Origin: Streptomyces diastatochromogenes
GTDB taxonomy: Bacteria; Actinomycetota; Actinomycetes; Streptomycetales; Streptomycetaceae
DNA length: 64,000 nucleotides
Assembly: GCA_026913215.1 (NCBI GenBank)
Contig: JAPTYK010000001.1
Coordinates: forward strand, 868,001 to 932,000
Reading direction: 5' to 3'
Shown: positions 37,087 through 45,452 of the stretch, in pieces
Layout: every line of letters starts with the position of its first letter
Position numbering within the stretch: position 1 is the stretch's first letter
Translations under genes and position numbers: made by a program
Notes under the pieces: model-generated
Told to the model about the DNA's origin: nothing
Seen by the model: only the letters and a program-made list of their open reading frames with translations
Databases searched by the model: none

Positions 37087-37779
37087 TCAGCCGCGCGGGA
37101 GCAGGCCCACGTCCTGGCCCAGGCGGCGGGCCGCCGTCGCGAAGAAGGTGTCGCGGTCCTCGACGACGTTGTGGAACTGGCCGAAGACCTCGAAGGAGAC
37201 GAGGCCGAAGAGCTGCGCCCAGGCGGCGACGAGCGCGACGGCGAGGGCGGCGGGAGGTCCAGGGCGAAGTCGGCGCTCATGCGGACGGCCTCGGGGCGCA
37301 GGGCCTCCGCGAGCGGCGGGAGGGCGACGCCCTCGCCCGTGTGGGCCCGGCGGGCGATGTCGATGAGGACGAGTCCGACCCGGGAGGCGGGGACGATCGT
37401 GTCCTGGGGGCGGTGTAGCCGGGGACCGGGGAGCCGTAGATCAGGGCGTACTCGTGGGGTGGGCGACGGCCCAGGCGCGGACCGCCCGGCAGACGGCGGT
37501 CCAGCGGTCGAGGGGCGCTCCGCCCCGGTCGCGGCGGCGGCCTCCTCGGCGGCGGCGCCGACGGCGTCGTAGGCGTCGACGATGAGGGCGGTGAGCAGGT
37601 CGTCGCGGCTGGGGAAGTAGCGGTAGAGCGCGGAGGACACCATGCCGAGCTCGCGGGCGACGGCCCGCAGGGACAGTTTGGCGGCGCCTTCGGCGGCGAG
37701 CTGGGTGCGGGCCTCGTCCTTGATGGCGGCGGTGATCTCGATGCGGGCGCGGGCGCGGGCTCCTCGAACGGTCGTCATG
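37087..37779 (-). CDS. TetR-family transcriptional regulator (frameshifts)
   Basis: The helix-turn-helix is ARARIEITAAIKDEARTQLAAEGAAKLSLRAVARELGMVSSALYRYFPSRDDLLTALIVDAYDAVG. The ligand domain continues after breaks near 37525, 37455, 37410 and 37260: [30 protein letters not shown] (a conserved TetR C-terminal motif), TIVPASRVGLVLIDIARRA, and AAWAQLFGLVSFEVFGQFHNVVEDRDTFFATAARRLGQDVGLLPRG. About 232 residues. ATG 37779. It diverges from a deazaflavin-dependent oxidoreductase across 148 bp with repeated AGAGC boxes, and probably represses that gene and itself. Confidence 0.86.
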
Positions 37780-37837
37780 GAGAGCAGTGTGCCACTTTCG
37801 GAGCACCGCAACGAAACGAGAGCGCCGAAATGAAACG

Positions 37838-37850
37838 AGAGCACTGCTCT
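37838..37850. promoter_or_regulatory. TetR-type operator candidate A
   Basis: AGAGCACTGCTCT is a perfect 13-bp palindrome (six-base arms, central C) in the divergent tetR/oxidoreductase gap. The same gap has direct repeats GAAACGAGAGC at 37813-37823 and 37832-37842. Confidence 0.6.
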
Positions 37851-37888
37851 TGATTGTGAGCACCGAACCGTGCACACTGATCTCAAGC

Positions 37889-37902
37889 GAGAGCAGCGCT
37901 CA
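37889..37902. promoter_or_regulatory. TetR-type operator candidate B
   Basis: GAGAGCAGCGCTCA has inverted arms GAGC/GCTC and resembles the site at 37838-37850 (AGAGCA then GCTC). It lies 26 bp before the oxidoreductase start, where binding would block transcription or its elongation. Confidence 0.5.
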
Positions 37903-37927
37903 CACTTTGCAGCCCCAGGAGGCCCCC

Positions 37928-38431
37928 ATGTCCGCTCAGCCCGCCCAGCCCGCCGGCTCCTCCCCCGCCGCCCACGTCATGAGGCCCGGCTGGTTCACCG
38001 TGAACGTCTTCAACCGCGCCGTCGCCTGGATGACCCGCCGCGGCATCAGCGTCTGGGGCTCCCGCGTCCTCGCGGTCCGCGGCCGCAAGAGCGGCGAATG
38101 GCGCCGCACCCCCGTCAACCTCCTGACGGTGGACGGCGCCCGGTACCTCGTCGCCCCCCGCGGCCACGTCCAGTGGACCCACAACATGCGGGCCGCCGGC
38201 GGCGGGCAGCTCCACCTCGGCAAGCACGTGCAGGAGTTCACCGCCGTGGAGGTGGCCGACGACGACAAGCCCGTGCTGCTCCGCGCCTACCTCAAGCGCT
38301 GGAAGGCCGAGGTCGGCGTCTTCTTCGGCGGGGTCGGTCCCGACTCCACCACCGAGGAGCTGCGGGCCATCGCCCCGAAGCACCCCGTCTTCCGCATCAC
38401 GACGACGGGCCCCGTCACCCCGGCGGCGTGA
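37928..38431 (+). CDS. nitroreductase/deazaflavin-dependent oxidoreductase (Ddn family)
   Basis: Intact, 167 residues. The split-barrel fold of the F420-dependent Ddn family is seen in RPGWFTVNVFNRAVAWMTRRGISVWGSRVLAVRGRKSGEWRRTPVNLLTVDGARYLVAPRGHVQWTHNMRAAGGGQLHLG; the G-R-K-S-G and TPVN segments are the usual F420 phosphate contacts, and W..N.RA the hallmark. A C-terminal Ala/Glu-rich helix and PVFRITTTG end it. CAGGAGG precedes the ATG by six bases. Reactions reduce activated double bonds, quinones or nitro groups using F420H2. Under likely control of the divergent TetR gene. Confidence 0.87.
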   Translation: MSAQPAQPAGSSPAAHVMRPGWFTVNVFNRAVAWMTRRGISVWGSRVLAVRGRKSGEWRRTPVNLLTVDGARYLVAPRGHVQWTHNMRAAGGGQLHLGKHVQEFTAVEVADDDKPVLLRAYLKRWKAEVGVFFGGVGPDSTTEELRAIAPKHPVFRITTTGPVTPAA

Positions 38432-38473
38432 GCCGTCCGGGGTGCGGAGCCCGTATCGAAGGGGAGTGGACCG

Positions 38474-39932
38474 TCAGACCTCTTCCGGGGCCTCCACGGC
38501 CTTCGCGTCCTCCGGCTCGGACCCCGCGCGCTCGCGCGGGCTGACGCCCGCCCCGCCGGACCGACACCGGCCGAGGTGTCCATGCGCTTGTCGAGGAGCT
38601 CCAGGGCCCGCCGCGCCATGCCGTTCGAGCGGACCATGCCACCGAGGGTGGCGGTGCCGCGGGTGATGTCGGCGAAGGCGTTCCAGGCCGACCGCAGACC
38701 CGTGAGCGCCGCGTGCAGCAGCCCCGGACGGCGCTCGAAGACGGCGAGCATCCGCCGCCCGACCGCCATCTCGACACCGAGCCCCGCCTTGATGGCGAAG
38801 GCGTAGTTCAGGGCCTGGCGCCGCGCGTCGACCGCGTCGTTCGCCTCGGCGACCCGCACCGCCCACTCACCGGCGAGACGGCCCGAGCGGAGCGCGTACG
38901 AGATGCCCTCGCGCGTCCACGGCTCCAGGAGACCGGCCGCGTCGCCGCAGACCAGGACCCGGCCGCGGGAGAGCGGCGAGTCGTCGGTGCGGCAGCGCGT
39001 CAGATGGCCCGAGGAGATCGTGGGCTCGAAACCGGCGAGGCCGAGCCGGGCGACGAAGTCCTCCATGTACCGCTTGGTGGCGGCGCCCTCGCCGCGCGCC
39101 GAGATGACGCCGACGGTCAGCGTGTCGCCCTTGGGGAACACCCAGCCGTAACTGCCGGGCATCGGACCCCAGTCGATGAGGACCCGCCCCTTCCAGTCCT
39201 CCGCCACGGACGCCGGCACGGGGATCTCCGCCTCCAGGCCCAGGTCCACCTGGCCGAGCTTCACCCCACATGGGCGCCTATCCGGCTGGCACTGCCGTCG
39301 GCGCCGACGACCGCGCGCGCGAGGACCGTCTCGCCGTCGGCGAGGACGACGGCGACGGTCCGCCGGTCCGGGACGGCCGGGCCGTGCTGCTCCACCCGGG
39401 TCACCGTGACGCCGGTCCGCAGTTCGGCGCCCGCCTTCTGGGCGTGCTCGACGAGCTGCGCGTCGAACTCCGGACGGTTGATGAGCCCGAAGAGCATCCG
39501 GCGCGAGCGGCGGGTGCGGGCGAAACGTCCGTCGAGGGAGAAGGTGACGGCGTGGATCCGGTCCTGGAGGGGCAGTTCGAAGCCCGGCGGGAGCGAGTCG
39601 CGCGAGGGGCCGATGATGCCGCCGCCGCAGGTCTTGTACCGGGGCAGCTCGGACTTCTCCAGGAGCAGCACCCGGCGGCCGCCGACCGCCGCCGCGTAGG
39701 CCGCGGACGCGCCGGCCGGTCCCGCGCCGACGACCACGACGTCCCACACCTCCGCGGACTCGTCGTCCGTCCGAGCCGGTGCCTCGTCCGCCGCCCGGTC
39801 CGACGCCTCGTCACCCGGGAGGTCCGCCGCCCCGGCGTCCGCGCTCCCGACGGCGCTCCCGGCCGTCTCGGCAGCCGCGGCCTCGGGCTCGGGGTGCTCC
39901 GTACCGGCGTTCTCTGCGTGCTCGCTGCTCAC
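38474..39932 (-). CDS. geranylgeranyl reductase family FAD-dependent oxidoreductase (two frameshifts)
   Basis: After an acidic Ala/Glu-rich N-terminus of about 65 residues comes the FAD-binding motif VWDVVVVGAGPAGASAAYAAAVGGRRVLLLEKSELPRYKTCGGG, including the family's PRxKxCGGG. LFGLINRPEFDAQLVEHAQKAGAEL, LARAVVGADGSASRIGAHV and RVLVCGDAAGLLEPWTREGISYALRSGRLAGEWA (second FAD motif GDAAG) follow. Breaks near 39268 and 38565; 486 residues when repaired. Family members reduce isoprenoid double bonds in menaquinone or lipid side chains, or act as quinone-linked dehydrogenases. GTG 39932 is chosen for CAGGAG upstream. The disordered acidic head is longer than usual in the family. Confidence 0.85.
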
Positions 39933-40093
39933 GTGTGCTTCTGCTCCTGATCCGACCGGTGGTCTGCTCCTGACGCATCCTACGGCGCGGTAGCCAGGGG
40001 CCCGGCCGTAGGATCGGCGGTGCGTTCGCCGTACCACGACATACGACGAACGCCCTCCCACGTCGTAACGTCGCACCCATCAGGAGCGTGCCC

Positions 40094-41458
40094 ATGACCT
40101 CGAATCCGATCGCCGAGACCGTCCGGTCACTGATGCCCCGGGCCAAGGCCGAGCTCACGGAGCTGGTGGCCTTCGAGTCGGTGGCGGACGAGGCCGTGGC
40201 GCCCCGCAGCGAGTGCGAGGCCGCCGCGAACTGGGTCGCCGACGCCCTGCGCGCCGAGGACTTCCAGGACGTGGCGCTGCTCGACACCCCGGACGGTTCG
40301 CAGTCCGTGTACGGCGTCCTGCCCGGACCGGCCGGCGCGCCGACCGTCCTGCTGTACGCGCACTACGACGTGCAGCCGAAGCTGGACGAGTCCGTCTGGC
40401 TCTCCCCGCCGTTCGAGCTGACCGAGCGCGACGGCCGCTGGTACGGGCGCGGCACCGCCGACTGCAAGGGCGGCTTCATCATGCACCTGCTCGCGCTGCG
40501 CGCCCTCAAGGCGAACGGCGGCGTGCCGGTGACGGTCAAGGTGATCGTCGAGGGCTCCGAGGAGCAGGGCACCGGCGGTCTGGAGCGGTACGCGGAGCAG
40601 CACCCCGAGCTGCTGACGGCCGACGCCATCGTGATCGGCGACGCGGGCAACTTCCGCGTGGGCCTGCCGACGGTGACCGCGACCCTGCGCGGCATGACGA
40701 TGATCCGGGTCACGATCGACACCCTGGAGGGCAATCTGCACTCCGGTCAGTTCGGCGGCGCCGCGCCCGACGCGCTGGCCGCGCTGATCCGCGTCCTGGA
40801 CTCGCTGCGGGGCCCGGACGGCTCCACCGTCATCGACGGCCTCACCGGCGACCAGGTGTGGGAGGGCCTCCAGTACCCGGAGGAGGACTTCCGCCAGGAC
40901 GCCAAGGTCCTCTCCGGCGTGGCCCTGCCGGGCGCCGGCACGGTCGCCGACCGGATCTGGGCGCGCCCCGCGGTCACGGTCATCGGCATCGACGCCCACC
41001 CGGTGGCCGGCGCGACCCCGTCGGTCCCCAAGTCGGCGCGCGCCCAGATCAGCCTGCGGGTGCCGCCGGGCGAGGACGCGGCCGAGGCGACGAAGCTGCT
41101 CTTCGCGCACATCGAGAAGCACACCCCGTGGGACGCCCGGGTCTCCCTGGAGCAGGTCGGCCAGGGCCAGCCGTTCCAGGCGGACACCTCCAGCCCGGCG
41201 TACGCGTCGATGGCCGAGGCGATGCGGATCGCGTACCCCGGCGAGGAGATGCAGGCCGCGGGCATGGGCGGCTCGATCCCGCTGTGCAACACGCTGGCCT
41301 CGCTCTACCCGGAGTCCGAGATCCTGCTGATCGGCCTGAGCGAGCCGGAGGCGCAGATCCACGCGCCGAACGAGTCCGTCTCCCCCGAGGAGCTGGAGCG
41401 GCTCTCGGTGGCCGAGGCCCACTTCCTCGTCAACTACGCCCGCTCGAAGCAGGCCTGA
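40094..41458 (+). CDS. M20-family dipeptidase
   Basis: Intact, 454 residues. Metal-site motifs are in order: LLYAHYDVQP (His and first Asp region), YGRGTADCKGG (bridging Asp), EGSEEQGTGGL (Glu-Glu), and AGMGGSIPL with SEPEAQIHAPNES (last His). The dimerisation lid is inserted in the middle (NLHSGQFGGAAPDALAALIRVL). Family members are cytosolic zinc peptidases that split dipeptides such as carnosine-like or Xaa-His peptides. AGGAG lies seven bases before ATG 40094, so that ATG is used rather than the GTG six bases earlier. In this neighbourhood it would complete extracellular proteolysis and peptide import, although it is not in the same operon. Confidence 0.93.
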   Translation: MTSNPIAETVRSLMPRAKAELTELVAFESVADEAVAPRSECEAAANWVADALRAEDFQDVALLDTPDGSQSVYGVLPGPAGAPTVLLYAHYDVQPKLDESVWLSPPFELTERDGRWYGRGTADCKGGFIMHLLALRALKANGGVPVTVKVIVEGSEEQGTGGLERYAEQHPELLTADAIVIGDAGNFRVGLPTVTATLRGMTMIRVTIDTLEGNLHSGQFGGAAPDALAALIRVLDSLRGPDGSTVIDGLTGDQVWEGLQYPEEDFRQDAKVLSGVALPGAGTVADRIWARPAVTVIGIDAHPVAGATPSVPKSARAQISLRVPPGEDAAEATKLLFAHIEKHTPWDARVSLEQVGQGQPFQADTSSPAYASMAEAMRIAYPGEEMQAAGMGGSIPLCNTLASLYPESEILLIGLSEPEAQIHAPNESVSPEELERLSVAEAHFLVNYARSKQA

Positions 41459-41542
41459 CGGCGGGTCCGTTCAGCGCTCGGCGAAGCTCGCCGAGAGCGT
41501 AGAGGCATACGGCGGACCTGCGCGGATGCGTAGGTTCGCCGT

Positions 41543-42232
41543 ATGACATCCATCGAGCTCACCCGGGTCACCCCGCGACTGCACCTCCTCGACCACTCCA
41601 TCGGCCAGGCGTACCTGTGGCGGGACGAGGAGGAGCTGACCCTGATCGACGCCGGCTGGGCCGGCACGGCGGACGGCACGGAGGCGGCGATACGGTCGGC
41701 CGGCCTGGACCCGGCGCGGCTGCGCCGGATCGTGCTGACCCACTGCCACCGCGACCACGTGGGCGCGGCGCAGGAGCTGGCGGACCGGCACGGGGCGGAG
41801 ATCCTCGCGCACCGGCTCGACGCGCCGGTGATCCGGGGCGCGGCCCCGGTCCCGGAGCCCGACCTCCTGGACTGGGAGCGCCCCTCTTCGAGCACGGCCT
41901 GAGCACCCCGAGGCGCCGCCGACCCGGGTCGACCGGGAGGTCGAGGACGGCGAGGAGCTGGGCTTCGGCGACGGCGCCGTGGTGGTGCACACCCCCGGCC
42001 ACACCCCCGGCTCGATCGCCGTCCATCTGCCGCGCCACGGCGTGCTGTTCGCCGGGGACACGGTGGCGTCGGTGCAGGGCGTGACGTTCGGCGTGTTCCA
42101 CGTCGACCGCGCGCTCGCCCTGGACTCGATGCGGGCGCTCGCGAAGCTCGCCCCTCGGTGCTGTGCTGCGGGCACGGGGCGCCGGTGACCTCGGACACGG
42201 CGGCCCAGCTCGCGGCGGCGGCCCGGCCCTGA
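41543..42232 (+). CDS. MBL-fold metallo-hydrolase (frameshifts)
   Basis: Metallo-beta-lactamase fold: LTLIDAGWAGTADGTEAAIRSAGLDPARLRRIVLTHCHRDHVGAAQEL (HxHxDH, here HCHRDH), VVVHTPGHTPGSIAVHLPRHGVLFAGDTVAS (second His and bridging Asp), ending VLCCGHGAPVTSDTAAQLAAAARP. Breaks near 41880, 41905 and 42160; 230 residues after repair. This glyoxalase-II-like subgroup hydrolyses thioesters or similar small esters; substrate unknown. Transcription converges with the kinase-NUDIX gene, four bases between stops. Confidence 0.86.
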
Positions 42233-42236
42233 GGGG

Positions 42237-43267
42237 TCAGCCCACGGGGACCCCCGCCTCCAGGTTGAGGACCGTGCCGCGTTCCCGGGCGCGCAGCGCC
42301 CAGCGGAGCCGGCGGTAGCGGACGGGGCAGCATCTCCTCGGCCTCCTCCTCGGTGACGAAGCGCCAGCCGCGGAGTTCGGCGCCGGGGAGGTGGAGGCGC
42401 TCGGTGTCGGCGGCGCGGAGCGTTCCGCCGTCGAAGAGGAGGCGCAGCCCGCCGTAGCCGGGGGGCTGGGGGCGCTCCCAGTCGACGAGCAACAGGCGGG
42501 GTACGGCGTCGAGTTCGAGGCCGATCTCCTCGGCCACCTCGCGCATGCCGGCGCGGGCCGGGGCTTCGCCGGGCTCGACGACCCCGCCGGGGAACTCCCA
42601 GCCGGGCTTGTAGGTGGGGTCGACGAGGAGGAAGCGGTCCTGCTCGTCGAAGAGCAGGACTCCGGCGGCGAGGGTCTCGCCGGTCGGCTCGGGCGTCTGG
42701 ACGATGCCGCAGGGCGCCGCCCGTCCGGCCCGGACCGCGTCGGCGACGGCCCGGGCGGCCTCGGCCGCGGTGAGTGCCGAGGTGTCGAGCGTGTACGCGT
42801 CGGCGGCGAGCCAGTCGAGGGCTGCGCGGTACGGCGGCAGGTGCTGGTGGCACCAGTCCCGGACGCGGGCGTCGACCTCGGGGTCGCCGTACTCCGCCCG
42901 GCCGTCGATCCGCTCCCGCAGGATCGTTTCCTCCGGGGCGAGCAGCACATGGCGCACGTCGATGCGGCGGGCGGCGAGCCCGCCGAAGATCTCGTCCCGG
43001 TACTCCTGGCGGAGCAGGGTCATCGGCACGACGAGGACGCCGCCGACCTCGGCGAGCAGGGCGGCGGCGGTGTCGACGACCATGCGGCGCCAGATCGGCA
43101 GGTCCTGGTAGTCCTCGACCTCGGCGAGCCGCTTGGCCGGGAGGAGCGGCGCAGGCCCCGCCGGTGAGCTCGGGGTCGTACAGGGTGCTGTTCGGGATCA
43201 GATCGACCAGCTCGCGCGCGGTGCTGGACTTTCCCGCGCCGAACGTCCCGTTGATCCAGACGATCAC
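42237..43267 (-). CDS. TmrB-like P-loop kinase fused to a NUDIX hydrolase (frameshifts)
   Basis: Residues 1-190 form an AAA/kinase domain: VIVWINGTFGAGKSSTARELVDLIPNSTLYDPE (P-loop GTFGAGKS, then the YDPE seen in tunicamycin-resistance protein TmrB), LPIWRRMVVDTAAALL, LVVPMTLLRQEYRDEIFGGLAARRIDVRHVLLAPEETILRERIDGR, and a C-terminal helix with DTSALTAAEAARAVADAV. Residues 200-344 are a NUDIX domain: AAGVLLFDEQDRFLLVDPTYKPGWEFPGG with the box GGVVEPGEAPARAGMREVAEEIGLEL (all key Glu present), ending GTVLNLEAGVPVG. Repair near 43150 and 42330 gives about 344 residues. GTG 43267 has GGGGGAAG upstream. It may phosphorylate or detoxify a small molecule and clean up a nucleotide by-product; this is inference. 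Confidence 0.82.
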
Positions 43268-43381
43268 GTCTTCCCCCTCTTCGATAGCCCCCAGTGGCTT
43301 GCCCGCAACACCCTGCCACGGAAACCACGAACACATGTCCCGGCAGGGCGTGACGCTTCCGTAGAGGGCGGGGCGGCCGGG

Positions 43382-44281
43382 TCAGGGCGCCGGGCGCAGC
43401 GCCGCCGCCGCGGCGCCGAGGAGGCCCGCGTCCGTCCCGGTGACGGCGGGGACGACCGTCAGGTTCCGGACGAAGGAGAGCGTGGCGTAGCGGGCGAGGC
43501 AGCGGCGGAGCGGGGCGAAGAGGACCTCGCCGGCGCCCGCGACCCCGCCGCCGACGACCGCGATGTCGATCTCGACGAGCGCGGCAGTAAGAAGATGCCC
43601 GCGGGCCTGTGCCGCCTGCTCGTACGAGGCGAGGGCGACCGTCCCCGGCGCGCGGCGCTGCCATGGCGGGCGCGACCCTTGCCGGGGCCCCTGGCCGCCA
43701 GCCGCCCTCCAGGGCGCGGCGGGCGAGGTGCGGTCCGTCGGCGATGCCGACGGTGCCGCGCCGCCGCAGGCGCAGGCTCGCCGTCCAGGTCCACCGATGT
43801 GGCTGATGTGACCGGCGCTGCGGGGCCGGGTGATCCGGCCGTCGAGGACGAGGCCGCCGCCGACGCCCGTGGAGACGACCAGGCACAGGCGTCGGCGTGG
43901 CCCCGGGCGCCCGGAGCCAGTTCGGCGGCGGTCGGCGACGCCGTCGCCGACGAGGGTGACCGGGCGGCCGCCGTGGCACGGCGGACCTGTTCGACGAGGG
44001 GTGGTCGCGCCAGCCGGGGATAAACACCGGGCTCACGAGCCCCGGGCGGCGTCGACTGGCCCGCGCTGCCGATGCCGACGGCCCCGGCGGACGCCCAGAG
44101 CGGGAGGCCGCAGGTCGGCGAGGACCGCCTGACCGCTGCCGTCACCGTCTCGCCGTCCTCACGCGCGGGCGTGGGCCGCTGACCGGATGAGGATAGGCCC
44201 GCCGTCGACCAGGGCGCCGGCGATCTTGGTGCCCCCGATGTCGAGGGCGGCGACGAGGCCCGGGGCGGGGTCGGTGTGCAT
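43382..44281 (-). CDS. ROK-family sugar kinase (heavily frameshifted)
   Basis: The start is GLVAALDIGGTKIAGALVDGGPILIRSAAHARA, the ROK ATP-binding DIGGTK. Other pieces in changing frames are GAVGIGSAGQ, LVVSTGVGGGLVLDGRITRPRSAGHISHIG, a zinc-site region CACGRRGTVGIADGPHLARRALEGGW, ALASYEQAAQARGHLLTAALVEIDIAVVGGGVAGAGEVLFAPLRR and the end TGTDAGLLGAAAAALRPAP. Breaks are denser than in neighbouring genes (at least eight in 900 bp). Whether this is decay or sequencing error cannot be told from the sequence. The usual CxCGxxGCxE zinc motif reads CACGRRGTVG here, lacking the third Cys. It probably phosphorylates glucose or a related hexose. Divergent from a LacI-type gene. Confidence 0.7.
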
Positions 44282-44343
44282 GGGCGCGGGGCCTCCGGTC
44301 GACGGCGGGAAGAGAAAGTCGGTTCCGCCAGTCTCCCAGCGAT

Positions 44344-44355
44344 GACAACGTTGTC
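44344..44355. promoter_or_regulatory. LacI-type operator between the ROK kinase and LacI genes
   Basis: GACAACGTTGTC is a perfect 12-bp palindrome with a central CG, the classic LacI-family operator form. The flanks (TGACAACGTTGTCCA) also agree with that consensus. It lies 54 bp before the lacI-type start and 63 bp before the kinase start, so it can control both. Confidence 0.72.
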
Positions 44356-44408
44356 CAACCCCTGCTCGAAATCGAGATCGACCCGACACGCTCCGAGGAA
44401 CCGGCACC

Positions 44409-45442
44409 GTGGCCCACATCGCCCGCCGCACCGAGCCCCGCTACGGCACCCGGCCCACGATGAAGGACGTCGCCGCCCGGGCGGGCGTCGGCCTCAAGAC
44501 GGTGTCCCGGGTCGTCAACGGCGAGCCGGGCGTCACCCCCGACACCGAGCAGCGGGTCCGGGAGTCCATCGAGGCCCTCGGCTTCCGCCGCAACGACAGC
44601 GCGCGGGTCCTGCGCAAGGGCAGGACGGCGACCGTCGGCCTGGTCCTGGAGGACCTCGCCGATCCCTTCTACGGACCGCTCAGCCGGGCGGTCGAGGAGG
44701 TCGCGCGGGCGCACGGGGCCCTGCTGTTCAACGGCTCCAGCGCCGAGGACCCGGAGCGGGAGCAGGAGCTGGCGCTCGCGCTGTGCGCGCGCCGGGTCGA
44801 CGGCCTCATCGTGATCCCCGCCGGTGACGACCACCGCTATCTGGAGCCCGAGATGAGGGCGGGCGTCGCCACGGTCTTCGTCGACCGGCCCGCCGGGCGG
44901 ATCGACGCCGACGCCGTCCTCTCCGACTGCTTCGGCGGGGCACGCGCGGGCGTGGCCCATCTGATCGCGCACGGCCACCGCCGGATCGGCTTCATCGGCG
45001 ACCGGCCCCGCATCCACACCGCGGCCGAGCGGCTGCGCGGCTACCGCGCGGCGATGGAGGACGCGGGTCTCCCGTCCTGGACGCCTGGGTCTCCCTCGGG
45101 CCCACCGGTCCGGAGCGGGTGAGCACGGCCGTACGGGAGATGCTGGCGGCGGCGGAGCCGGTGACGGCCCTGTTCTCGGGGAACAACCGGGTCACGGTGA
45201 CCGTGGTCCGTGAACTCGCCCGGCACGGCCGGCCGGTCGCCCTGGTCGGCTTCGACGACATCGAGCTGGCCGATCTGCTCGGTGTCACGGTCGTCGCCCA
45301 GGACGCCGCCGCGCTCGGCCGGACGGCGGCGGAGCGCCTCTTCCGGCGCCTCGACGGGGCCGACGGGGCGCCGGAGCGGCTGGTGCTCGGCACGACGCTG
45401 CTCGCCCGTGGATCGGGCGAGATCGCGCCGCCGGCCGGCTGA
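44409..45442 (+). CDS. LacI-family transcriptional regulator (one frameshift)
   Basis: The helix-turn-helix is TMKDVAARAGVGLKTVSRVVNGEPGVTPDTEQRVRESIEALGFRRNDSARVLRKGRTATVGLVL, including the minor-groove hinge helix. The periplasmic-binding-protein-like domain has DPFYGPLSRAVEEVARAHGALLFNGSS, RVDGLIVIPAGDDHRYL, VFVDRPAGRIDADAVLSD, HGHRRIGFIGDRPRIHTAAERLRGYRAAMEDAGL and, after one break near 45068, VTALFSGNNRVTVTVVRELARHGRPVALVGFDDIELADLLGVTVVAQD. 344 residues when repaired. GTG 44409 has GAGGAA ten bases upstream. Likely represses the divergent ROK kinase gene through the palindrome at 44344-44355. Confidence 0.9.
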
Positions 45443-45452
45443 GCCCCGTCGT

